NCBI GenBank assembly: GCA_015179045.1
Contig: WHUZ01000100.1
Span: 62,001 to 126,000, forward strand
Source: Kalaharituber pfeilii
Lineage: Eukaryota; Ascomycota; Pezizomycetes; Pezizales; Pezizaceae
DNA length: 64,000 nucleotides
Direction of reading: 5' to 3'
Of the stretch, positions 21,766-32,015 are shown in pieces. Numbering within the stretch: the stretch's first letter is position 1; each line of letters starts with the position of its first letter. A model generated the notes under the pieces. The model worked only from the letters and a program-made list of their open reading frames with translations, searched no databases and was not told the origin of the DNA. A program made the position numbers and the translations under genes.

Positions 21766-21830
21766 TTTTTTTTTTCTTTCTTTTTTATATTTCACGTAAC
21801 CCCTCTTGCAGCTGTTCGCCATGGCAGGGC
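21766..21830 (-). mobile_element. family B retroposon with 10-bp TSD
   Basis: Minus strand: GCCCTGCCATGGCGAACAGC, TGCAAGAGGGGTTACGTGAA, ATAT and an A/G tail. It is flanked by TGAGCTCGAG at 21756-21765 and 21831-21840. Confidence 0.9.
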
Positions 21831-22297
21831 TGAGCTCGAGATCAAGATAAGCCTATATCTTAATCAACTGTACTGACCTTGAGTGAGGAGAACGGTATCG
21901 AGTAATGTTGCTGCTACGTTCCCATAGTATATTCATACCTCGAGATGTTTGGCTGAGATGAGGGTAATAAGATCCCCATTTGGGTCGCGGAATTGGATTG
22001 AATCATACAATGTTTTTCCTCCCAACGCTTTTGAAGCACACTGGGTTATGTGTCCAAGGGAGATAAATTTAGCACTAATATGATGCATATAACATTAATA
22101 AAAAAAAACCAAAAAAACCTACAGCACCAAGGATTCCCACGTGGTCACCCACCGTAGTACTAGCTTGGCGATCTGAAGCTTAGATATGGCAGAGCGGACG
22201 GGATGCCTCGTTTTCTTCAGTCTATGGCCGTAGATGTTATGTATGCAAAAGTTGCAGGTGATATATCGCCAAACACATGCATTGCATCATTACAAAT

Positions 22298-22355
22298 TTT
22301 CTTTTTTTTTTTTTTTTGTCACGTAACCCCGCTTGCAGCTGTTCGTCATGGCAGG
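22298..22355 (-). mobile_element. family B retroposon with 14-bp TSD
   Basis: Minus strand: CCTGCCATGACGAACAGC, TGCAAGCGGGGTTACGTGAC and a tail of about 15 A. It is flanked by GCATCATTACAAAT at 22284-22297 and 22356-22369. One G is shared by element and duplication. Confidence 0.9.
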
Positions 22356-22551
22356 GCATCATTACAAATGTGCCATGGAGCTTGCTGATGAAGGAGTGAT
22401 CAATATCGATACCACTATTATTTGGGGTACCGCTGTTCTATTCCAAGCCAAGCTGTGCATACGCCCATGTGTACGGACTGTAGGCATTGCGGCAAACGAC
22501 GCTAGGTCTGGTTTTGCAACTACAATAGTTCATTGTATTTTTTATTTATTT

Positions 22552-22760
22552 ATTTATTTTTTTCTTTTTTTGACCTTACTAATATGCTACTAATATGCGG
22601 TCCTGCTGGCTATGCCGATTGCTATATAGAGCGGCCACCTAGAAAAGATATGGAAACGAGAAAGGGAAAATAAATGCGAGTCACCCCTCCTCCGCTCCTC
22701 TCAACGTATGCCTCCGGCACGGCCAATACAAACTCTCTGAGTCTGTCCACCTCTCCCTCC
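22552..22760 (-). mobile_element. diverged Tad-like LINE 3' end
   Basis: Minus strand: a C-terminal ORF2 fragment (RLREFVLAVPEAYVERSGGG), then a diverged hairpin (GGCATAGCCAGCAGGACCGC) and a T/A-rich tail. Degenerate copy; no TSD seen. Confidence 0.4.
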
Positions 22761-22899
22761 TTCGGTGCAGGCATACAAGTTAATTAGTCTCGTCCCAAAT
22801 CCCTAGCTGTACAGTACAAGACCGTAGCTATAGCGACTGAGGCGGGCAATCAAGGCACATCACACTGAGTTAGAAAATGAGGCTTTAACGGAGGGCTAC

Positions 22900-23400
22900 C
22901 AGCTAGACCGGGCCAGAAGGGAGACAGCCGTCATCGTGATCAAGGGCCCAGACTAACGGCTAGTGGGCTACAAGTAGATTGGGAACTCAAGTTCGATACA
23001 CACTCCCGGAATAGATTGAACCTAGGAAAAGCAGCGTGGGCCATAGCGGTGAGACTAGGGAGGTTGGGCCCAGCGAAGAGAAGGCACCTATACACCAGCA
23101 TAGCGAGAACAATAGCAACCTGGGGAAGCTGCGCATGAACAGACTATGGGCAGAATGCTCACCTAGAGACGAATTAAGGGAGCTAGAGAAGTGGCAGTAC
23201 ACTGCAGGGAGGACGATAACCGGAGCTTCCTGGGGCACGCAAAGAGATGTAGTGGAGGGACTAGTGAACTTAGAGTCAATACAAATATTCGTGGAAGGCG
23301 AGAGCACTCGAGTCGAGGCCAGGACTATCTCAAAACAACATATATGCTAACAAACCCCTCCAGGTATAGGATGAAGGACTTGTATGCCCCAATCTTGAGC
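22900..23400 (+). mobile_element. LINE ORF2 relic, reverse transcriptase to RNase H linker
   Basis: Broken plus-strand frames resemble the conserved region after the reverse transcriptase of Tad-type LINEs (AWAIAVRLGRLGPAKRRHLY, TIATWGS, LEKWQYTAGRTITGA, TQRDVVEG). It contains stops and frameshifts. A separate minus-strand family A tail follows at 23573. Confidence 0.45.
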
Positions 23401-23572
23401 TAAAGAGAGCGAGGAGTGACAGACAGCTCGCCAAGAAAAACTTCCGCCTCCACAACTCAGCCCTGATTACAATCTCCTTGAGTGGACCACTCACAAGGGT
23501 TGCCTCTCCATCTCTAAAAATGTGATTATCGAGGCCAGCGAGGAGGAGAAGTTTGAGTGGGCAGTTTGAGGG

Positions 23573-23700
23573 TTTTTTTTTTTTTAATATATCATTACTC
23601 GCATGCCGCCCTATGGGCTATGGCGAGGTTAGTTACATATGAAAATAAGGAAAACGGGAAAGGTAGAATGAAATTCCGCATCCTATTAATCCACGATCTC
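23573..23700 (-). mobile_element. family A LINE 3' tail copy
   Basis: Minus strand: LINE 3' region, then CTCGCCATAGCCC, loop ATA, GGGCGGCATGCGAG, TAATGATATATT and A13. A consensus-quality hairpin. The 5' end is not defined and may extend to about 23870. Confidence 0.65.
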
Positions 23701-24009
23701 CAAAAGTAATGAACGGAGAAAAACAAAACCGGCATAGAACCCACAACCTCTGACAGTAACGTAGGGAGAAAGAGATAACATCAATGCACAACAGAACGTT
23801 GTCCCGCGATCCTCACTAGTCATGTGGAACCATCCGAGAACTCGAGTATGCAAAATTCACTTCACCAGTTGAGGTGTCCTATCCCCTCATACTGGTGGTA
23901 CTTCAGCCATTTCCCTCTTAATCTCACTCTCGCTGGTTTTGAATCTGCCTGAGCTCCGGGTGAACTTTGCTCCTCTAGGTATATCACAACCGTTTGAGCT
24001 TATTGATGG

Positions 24010-24046
24010 CCCTGCCTTGGCGAACAGCTGCATGCGGGGTCACGTG

Positions 24047-24080
<34 letters not shown>
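24010..24080 (+). mobile_element. family B retroposon with 14-bp TSD and long poly(A)
   Basis: CCCTGCCTTGGCGAACAGC, TGCATGCGGGGTCACGTG, then about 33 A. It is flanked by GAGCTTATTGATGG at 23996-24009 and 24081-24094. The long uninterrupted tail suggests a recent insertion. Confidence 0.93.
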
Positions 24081-24081
<1 letters not shown>

Positions 24082-24242
24082 AGCTTATTGATGGTTAAAA
24101 CTCGGGCTTTATCCATGGTCTCACATGTGTAACTTCCATTTACTTCTACCAGATATGGTACCACAGTGGGGCAGCAGGTGCATGTCCTTTTGTCTTGAAT
24201 GCTTATTGACAAACTTCAACGACGGTTTAGGTTTCTATATAT

Positions 24243-24480
24243 TCTTTTTTAATATCATTGCTCGTTTACCTCTCTAGGGCTCTATACGAGGTTAAGTACG
24301 AAGGGGATACGGGAGAATAATAAAAAGTAAGAAAGTAAATGAATATGGAACAATAAAATAGCAGAACTGGCTGCCCCGGGCCCAATACATTTGTTGAATA
24401 CTTCCCCACGCGTCATCTCTACCCACCGCATCAGCTCCACGTGATGGGAGAAGAAAAAGATGGGCACACCGGACTTGTGA
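24243..24480 (-). mobile_element. diverged family A LINE 3' end
   Basis: Minus strand: LINE-like 3' region, then a decayed hairpin (CTCGTATAGAGCCC, AGAGAGGTAAACGAG), CAATGATATT and an A/T tail. The outer CTCG/CGAG pairing remains. No TSD assigned. Confidence 0.45.
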
Positions 24481-25002
24481 CTGTGGTAAACTACAGATTA
24501 CGAGCTAAAATGCGGTGGGATACAATTAAATAATTCAGACAGAATAACCCCAAATCAAGCGTCCCAAAACGGCCCTATTTATGCAACAAAATATAGGAAG
24601 CACCTTCGTACCCAACTAAACAATTAAGTATTGGTGCAGAATGAGGTTGCGCATAGCAGCGGATTCAGACGGTAAAGAGGATATAATTGGCATAGGAAAT
24701 AGAAGTCCACAGAATCGTGAAACGTCAGCCAGCATCATGGCCACAGCTCAGGTTACATATGTTCAGCACACCTGCATGATGTTTCACTTCAGCGCTGCAT
24801 ATTCTCCAACAGTGGCAGCGTGACTAAGTCTTGGCGCCAGCACTTGGCATCCTAAGGGTTGACATTCAACTGTCACTTCTCAACACAACATCGCAGGAAT
24901 CATATAAACCCTAACAGGGAGGATCGAGTCAGTAAGTGTCGTGCTCCTCCTGATCTTCTGGATTGGCAATATTGACGTTTGTGTAAAGACCTCGATCCGG
25001 CA

Positions 25003-26086
25003 ATGACGTCACCAGAACCACAAAATGTCTCTGCAACTTCCCCCACGTCCTCTCTATCGTCTGTATCGGCAAACCCGGCCACTTATATCCCACTCTGTGA
25101 AGCTCACAAAGCTATGGATCGTGCCTTGGCTGGACTTGACTGTTCATCCGAGGTGTTGCAGGCATGCAGGTTGCTGAGAGCCTTTCTGACATACAGCACG
25201 GGAAGCAGCCTCGCTGCGATTGCGCAGGCAATCTCAGAGGCTAGCTCCACTCATCTTCTGCTTGCACTAGCGCAGCACATTAAAACCTCTATTATTATCC
25301 CACGTAAGTTAGGAGTTTGTACTTAATGAACATATAGACTGACTTTGCATTGCAGTGAAGGCAGCAGGTGGCAAAACCCCCGCAAGTTCTTTACCCAGCC
25401 CCTGTCCTTTGGGGCCCGACGACGTCGATTACTACATGAACATCCTCGAAGCACAACCATGCGACCAGGGAACTTTGAGACGCTTATGCCTTCTACGGGA
25501 CGGGGGTAGATGCGTTTTTACCGGAATTGAAGATGCCAACCTCCACGAGAACGGATTGGCTTATACACAGGTAGCACATATTGTACCCTATGCCCTTGGC
25601 TATTTCGACGAACGTAATTCAGTACAGCTCGAGGCACGAGCTACTGTTTGGGACGCAATTGTGCGCATGTTCCCCGATGTCACATCGCGGTTGAACTTCA
25701 ATGGCAATCAGATCAATAATTTGTGCAATGTCATTACACTTTGCACAGATCTCCACGTGGCCTTTGGGGCTTTTCGGTGCTGTCTCACGCCGATTGACGA
25801 TGCGGACAACGCCCACACGTACAAACTGGAGACTTTTCCACATTTTCCTCGTATATATCTCGACAGAATTCCGGGGGATAGAATAATCCGATTGTCTACT
25901 CACGACCAGAGGCTCGAATTACCCAGCCGACATCTACTGACTCTTCATTCTGTAATTGCACGGGTGCTGAATGCGACTGGCATGGGGCAACTCATAGACA
26001 AAGTTTTCGAGGAGCGGTCCAATTTGCGTTGTCTTGCGGAGGATGGAAGTACTGACATTGCAAGGTTGCTTTTGCTGGCTTCTTGA
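25003..26086 (+). CDS. HNH-nuclease-domain protein, two exons
   Basis: Exons 25003-25303 and 25356-26086 give 343 residues; the 52-bp intron has GTAAGT and TTGCAG, and the frame closes exactly. The second exon matches the fungal HNH_2-type domain (family recognised by motif): CVFTG, AHIVPYAL (first His), then NVITLCTDLHVAFGAFRCCL supplying the N-x-H part. These residues would bind one metal and cut DNA, but activity is not shown. The N-terminal 110 residues are Ser/Pro-rich then helical. A start at 24979 would need TTG, so ATG 25003 is chosen. Such proteins are widespread in fungal accessory regions; a role in defence is inference. It is isolated, with long non-coding stretches on both sides. 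Confidence 0.85.
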
Positions 26087-27456
26087 ATTTCTGTCTGATT
26101 GGTAGATATCAATGTGATACGGGGGTGCACGTTTGATGCTTGGTTACTTGCTTCGCTGTTTCTGCCTTGCACTTTTGTTCTCTTTTTCTATTTTCCGCGT
26201 AATCCAATCCTGCGGGACAGTTCAGAATTTTCCACTTATCCTGTAACTTTGCAGAAGCTCACACCCCCGCGATTAACAGCTGAAATGACGTCCTCGCATT
26301 TGTAAGCGTGTGGTATTTCTTAATATTTTGATGAGGTGAAATGTTTTTTTAATAATCAGGCAGTGTGAGTATGCTATTTCTACGCAGCTTTGAAAATATA
26401 CTTGTTACATAGTTGTCTGGGTGTGCAGGTATCTTTTCTGGTACTGTCGAGGATCTGGTCCTTTCCGGAGCGGAGTGACTACTCCTTCCTAATTTTTATG
26501 TTTTCCTGATTTTTCTAGTAGTATCTGAGCGAATCCGATTCAGCAAACTGCCGCGATCTAAGACGGCAATAAGGGGTAGTCAATCGCAATTATTCCAGCT
26601 ACCGTATGCACGATGATAGAGGAGGAGAAGAACTATTCAGTGAGAATTTAACATTATAAAAAATATTAATATACACCCCCTTATCTATCAACGCATGGCC
26701 ATAAAAGCTCTGATAAAAGGGCATTCTCAATGAGTATATTACAATGCAGTACTTCCTTGAATTTAAGTTTGACTAACTGCGTAGTTGATGTTTAGAAATT
26801 CAGTCTTGGGTGTTTTGTACGTATACTTTTTTGTATGAGAATATGAATATTGTGAATAGCTTCACAAACATATCAGGTAGCACTCTATGGATCTTCTTGT
26901 ACTTTGTTATGGAGTGAAGTTATGGTATTGAAGTGTCCTAGTCGTTTTATTAAGTTTTATCGGTGTGTATGTAAAATCTATACCGGTGATAATTGGTGGA
27001 AAACTTAAAAGAATACATTGAGCCATATTTCCTTGAAAATGACAAACAACTATGAGGAAGCAGAATTATGCGTTAGTACTGGTTTAGCCCCCTTGCAAGG
27101 CGCATATAAAATCTTGTTCTGGTAGGTGAGATATATACTCTCCTCGGTCGTCAGTTTCGTTGTAGAGCGTGCATCGGGTAGTGGTGTTACGTCGTATCGA
27201 GGTGAAATGCAGTACAGGGGTTGTGAACACACTAGGGTTGTGGCATACATGGGGGGTTCTCGGAGGAGGTGAGCTTCTGCTCCAGCTAAGGCGTACCATG
27301 GTTTCGTTATTTGTTTTTGCGTATGTTTTAGACATCTCGGCGGCAAAGTAAGAGAAGGTAAAGAGGAATACGGTGTTGGGTGGTCGGCAGGAGGAAAATG
27401 TCCGGATTCGAAGTGAACATCTCCGTTGCCGGTTTATTGTACTCGGGGTTGCCAGT
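26087..27456. other. no gene recognised
   Basis: AT-rich sequence after the HNH gene with short ORFs only. The first few hundred bases may be its 3' untranslated region. Confidence 0.45.
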
Positions 27457-28313
27457 AAAGTCTGTGGAATTATGCATCACTTGAATTCACGTGGTACTTC
27501 TGCAGCTGTGATAGGTCAAGACTGACCAGTCAGCAAACCAGTAGTGGCATGTTGAGCGCGCGCGGTTGCAACAGAAAATAAACAGTAGATCATGAGAGCC
27601 CGGTATCGGTAGCTTTCTGTTCTCGTCTATAGCCTTCGACCAGCTCTCGACCAGCTTTACAGCTCTTTAGCTCTATAGGTAGGTTTGATAGCTCTTCTGC
27701 TAACTTAATAGCTAACTTAATGATTTCTCTTCTAGGTGTATTAACAGTTCTCTGCTAGCTAGTACTCCGCCTTAATATGAAGACACGAGGAACACGAAAA
27801 GCGCACTTTGGTGCAAATTTTGCAAATAGAAGAACTTACAAGAGATGAGCAGATGCAAATTATCTTAGAGAAACTGGTACGAAGTGGCAGGAAATCGCAG
27901 CAGAAGTAGATACAACTACCAGACATGCAATGCCATATACAAGAGATATAAGATGAGCAAAATCAACTCTCCTAGCAATCAAAGATGAAGTGGAAGGCCA
28001 ACTATTTTTGACGATGCAGAAAAAGAGAGATTGTGACAAGTTTCGAGTTTTCAGGTTTTTTGGGGTGGGTTTCATGGTCGCAATATTTCTTTTTGGGGGG
28101 TCGTTTTATGAAATTTATGCATTTTCTCATATATTAGTGTTATCATGTACAGTATATAGCATTTTTATCATACTAAAAGTCTGTGGGAAAAATTTTGCGG
28201 GTTTTCCCATACAAAAATTTCCACCTTGGCCCCATAGGCCCCATAGCAACAGAAGTACCGGTACCACGTGAATCTACTTGATTATCTTGGCTCTGCATAA
28301 TTCCACAGACTTT
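27457..28313. mobile_element. TIR DNA transposon relic (Tc1/mariner-like?), copy 1
   Basis: Perfect 20-bp terminal inverted repeats: AAAGTCTGTGGAATTATGCA at 27457-27476 and its complement at 28294-28313. A further inner match TTCACGTGGTAC on both sides suggests gapped TIRs of about 40-55 bp. The interior has short traces of an N-terminal helix-turn-helix-like coding region (TRDEQMQIILEKL, WQEIAAEVDTTTRH) in broken frames. A second related copy lies at 47.1-47.8 kb. The superfamily is a guess from the helix-turn-helix trace. Confidence 0.65.
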
Positions 28314-29429
28314 GCGGCATCCCCGAGTACATGTAAAATACAGAATAGCCGACCATGCGTAGACAGCAACGGTATGACCACTAAAGAGAATCATAACACG
28401 TATTTAAAAGTAGACTTCCTTAGAAATCGCGTTATCGCTCAAATGGGAAATTTAAATAAGTTAAGGTGCTTTAACTCTAAAACCCCGGGTTAAAGTTGGG
28501 GTCCATAATCGCGATATCCTGCGATAAAAGTCTAGTTTGAATGCGCTATTGAAGAATAGTATCATAAAGCAACGAAACGAAGAGTTGATAGTGAAAATTA
28601 TGTGCACAGATCACTCCTGCATATCATACTCAAGCTGTTTTCCCTTGCAACTGCGCCGATGGAAGTGTCGCTTCCCCTCGTCTCAACCAACGCATGTTGT
28701 TAAGTCTCGGTATAGCTTTCATGAAATGGAAAGTGTCAGGTTGCAGTCCCGAGCCTCAGTTTTGTCCGGAGACAAAATAATCCGGCTAGTAGTAGTCGGG
28801 GCTCTTGGAAGAGCATACGCCCGCTACCAACAACCCCACAGTAGCTCTAGCTTTTGTTGTTGGCATTTTGGGGGTCTACATATTTGACTTACAGACTGAT
28901 CGTGGCCAATTTTTCCATTGCTAAACAAGGTATCATAACGACTTACTCAACCCGCCACAAGGCTCCGCTTTAGTATGCGGAAAGTCTGGCAACATCCCCG
29001 GACAGTTTTCTCCGACAACCCTGCCAGCTGTCCCCGAGGGCCTGGCAGCAGCTGCTCCGCTCCGCCCCGCTGGTCCACCAACCCGCACCACTGCCTCGTC
29101 CCACCTCCTCCCACCAATCCCTCCAATCGCTTCTTCAGCAGCAGCTCCAGCAACCACTCTGACGGCGCTGCCAGCAGCTTCTCCTCCTCCATCCATCAGC
29201 TTTCCTCTCCCTCGCTTCCCCCCCTCCACAGAGCCGTCAGCAACAACCACTTCGACAGGACGAGCGTTTGAAAGCGACACCGCAACCACAACGTTTCCCC
29301 CAGCGATACCCACACAGATCGAAAGCTCTCAGCGCACTGAGTCTTTTGATCTAATTTTTGCTCCAAAATACCCGACTCCTCAAGTCTCCTCCTCGGGGTG
29401 AAGTTTCGAGGAGATTTCCAGCTCCCCGC
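28314..29429. other. no host gene; possible LINE 5' region from about 28950
   Basis: 28950-29300 is Ser/Pro-rich in all plus frames and leads into the LINE ORF1 below, so it is probably the element's 5' region. The rest holds nothing I recognise. Confidence 0.35.
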
Positions 29430-30660
29430 TTCGTTGCTAACACATCAACCCAGCGTTAAGAAAGAGGCCCCGAGCATCCAATAGAAATGCCGGGAAAAAA
29501 GAGACACGTCCTCCCCGTCCCCAACGGGAGCCCTCACCACGGAGGGATGAAGACATAAATGACGAACTGGAGGCACTGAGATGCAGGGACCTGGAGGCGC
29601 AGATAGCCAGGAGAAGGGACCCCCGCCAGTTCCCTCCCGAAGTCGCGGTTTGTCCTCGGGGACCTACCCCCCATCCCAAAGTTCGTCCCCAAAAAGGCGC
29701 CCACACTGGGGTTCAGCCCCATCACCACCATACACACGACACCAGTGGAACCCACTCCCGAAGCCCTAGGCTTCAGCACAATAGTCACGGTGCATTCGGA
29801 GGAGCCATCCCAGAACAAAGCACAGAGACCACACCAACCCCCGGAGTCACGCCGACACCCATCCCGGGGCCCGCAACCAAGAAGCGAAAAGGCAAGATGG
29901 CGTCAGCTCAAGACCCGTACGCCTTCAAGCGACGGCTCAGCGACAAGGAGGCAAAGAAATTGCCACTGCACCCACGGGCCCCCACCAGAAAAACAAACCC
30001 AGGTGCGACCCCAGTCACCCAACACGCTGACAGCACCCCCGTTGGCACCACCCCCCACCAAACGCACCCCCCACCAAACGCACCCCCCACCAAACGCACC
30101 CCCCACCAAACGCACCCCCCACCAAACGCGCCCCCTCGCCCCCGCGCTCGGGGCAAAGGAAGCGACGAGGAGAAAAGCGCCCCTCCAACCAAGCCCACCG
30201 CTGCCACCACCACTACAAAGTCCGGCATCGTGGTACACGGCATAGCCCTGAGAAAGAACTTGGAAAATGTCCGAAAATGGCTGGAATCAGCCAACAAAGG
30301 CTTGGGACAAGTTGTTGGGATCCGATGGCTGAAGAAAAAAAAAGAGATTCTCGTCGAGGAGAGGAAGCTCACCAGCTCGGTTGTAATATACTTGGAGGAG
30401 CGAATCGAGCCTACACCAGGTAGGGTGAGACTGGGAGGAAAATGGCCAAAGTCATGCGAGTATGAATGGGACAGAAGACGGACTTGACCGGCTTAAGCCT
30501 TTTCCTTTTTCCTTAGCCTGTAATACAGAGACAGCCATGGGCAGCACAGGAGACGGAATTTTTCGGGGTTGTTTCCTTGTATTTCTAATGTACCTTAAAT
30601 CGCCGTAGCTCTTAGGGCGGCATACGATTAATGATATTAATAAAAAAAAAATAAAAAAAA
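29430..30660 (+). mobile_element. LINE derivative with ORF1 and 3' tail but no ORF2
   Basis: One frame is open from about 29430 to the stop at 30487 (first ATG in the later part at 29897). It encodes a coiled-coil-like start (DELEALRCRDLEAQIARRRD), a low-complexity middle and a C-terminal segment (KSGIVVHGIALRKNLENVRK, then SSVVIYLEERIEPTPGRVRL) typical of RNA-binding ORF1 of Tad-type LINEs. Only about 110 bp later comes the family A hairpin (ATCGCCGTAGCTC ... GGGCGGCATACGAT) and an A/T tail. The reverse transcriptase region is missing, so this is an internally deleted, non-autonomous copy. No TSD was found. Confidence 0.6.
30048..30128 (+). repeat. 16-bp minisatellite inside LINE ORF1
   Basis: About five copies of a 16-bp unit (ACCAAACGCACCCCCC). 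Because 16 is not a multiple of three, the unit is read in all three frames and gives a 16-residue protein period (PPNAPPTKRTPHQTH-like). Confidence 0.85.
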
Positions 30661-31170
30661 AGTATCGATTTCTGCAGTTATTCTATCAGTAAGGTAGCAT
30701 TTTACCTGTCATCAGTAGCTCTTATAGACACCCCTCTTCCCAGTCCACGCTCCCTCTCACATTTACAGTACCTCTTAATTGCCGACAAAACCGAAGAATT
30801 TCTTCGGTCATTGAAATCTGCGATCATAATTTTAGACAACCTCATATCTATTTGTCAACCTCTGATTCACCCCAAAGTCACCCAAAATAGCGTACTCAGA
30901 ATTGGGACTTCCGATGTGGAAATACGTATTATGTACAGCAAAATCTGAGCGTACATCTTGCAACACTGAAGATCGACATTCTAGACTTCCTGGTGACTAA
31001 CCCTCCGTTAGGGTTTTAGTAGTAGCGATTTTGACTAAAACATTCACTACTTGAAAATCGGTCTCTAGAATTTATATTTTTCGAGAAATTTTGTCGGGTA
31101 TAAGCCCAGAGCGGGGGCCGTGAATGACGGACCTACATATCCCACTTGAACCTGAGAGTTTGTACCACAG

Positions 31171-31492
31171 TTTTTTTTTTTTTTTTTTTAATATCATCAC
31201 TCGCTTGCCGCCCCTGTGGGCTATGGCGAGGGTATGTACATACAAAAAAGTTGGAAGAGTAAATAGATTAGGAAAATGAACTTCTCCTGACTGCGTTCCC
31301 CAGTAAAAGGAATAAAGGAAAAATTACGTCCATGCCCACGTTAACATGTCCACAAGTGGGTCCTTGCCTTCCTTCTGTCTCGTTGTTCTTGTCACTGCCT
31401 TCCCCCCGGCCAGTTTCGTCTCCAAACCCTGCACCTCTCCCAGATATGAGTCGCTGCCTCCTCTTCTTCGCCGCACCATCGGCACTCCGGGC
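31171..31492 (-). mobile_element. 5'-truncated family A LINE copy (322 bp) with 11-bp TSD
   Basis: Minus strand: it starts within the ORF2 zinc motif (PECRWCGEEEEAATHIWERC), then 3' region, CTCGCCATAGCCC, loop ACA, GGGGCGGCAAGCGAG, TGATGATATT and poly(A). Direct repeats TTGTACCACAG lie at 31160-31170 and 31493-31503. It links the zinc finger, hairpin and tail in one insertion. Confidence 0.85.
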
Positions 31493-31668
31493 TTGTACCA
31501 CAGTGAAATTGGACTTTGCGACCTACAATTGTGCCTTTTTGGGGAACAAAGCTGTGTTATGCTTTGGACGACTATGTAAACAGAGTAATATATAGCAACA
31601 ACTGGAAGCTGTATTCCCCATTGGGTTATAACGATCTTATCTGCGTAATAACTACTAAATTTGCTTTC

Positions 31669-31760
31669 TTTTTTTTTTTTAATTCATAACTTATACGCAG
31701 TCCTGCTAGAACATGACGAGAGTTATAGGTACTTAAGCAACGTACAGAGGGATGAAAAGA
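31669..31760 (-). mobile_element. degenerate family A tail
   Basis: T-run followed by a diverged minus-strand hairpin region (CTCGTCATGTTCTAGCAGGA). Assignment rests on position and partial similarity. Confidence 0.3.
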
Positions 31761-32015
31761 AACTGCTAAACTAATGACGAACAACCCTCGCTAGTGTTGA
31801 AGACGGAAAAGAAAACACAACTATGCAAATCAGAAAACAAGAAAGCACAAAATTTATGACCCACGATACTAAATTTTACATACTGACTTCGATGCCTCAA
31901 AAAATTCATCCTTCGCTCTTACATCATCTTTCTCCCGCAGCTAGCATAGCCCACATTTATCTAATTTGCCATTGGTAATAGCCCCGACCCATCGCAGTCG
32001 CGTCCCAAGTGATTA

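Noticed and set aside
29903..30372. minus-strand Gly/Val-rich ORFs
   Set aside because: Antisense of the C-rich 16-bp minisatellite in LINE ORF1; all frames are open there by composition.
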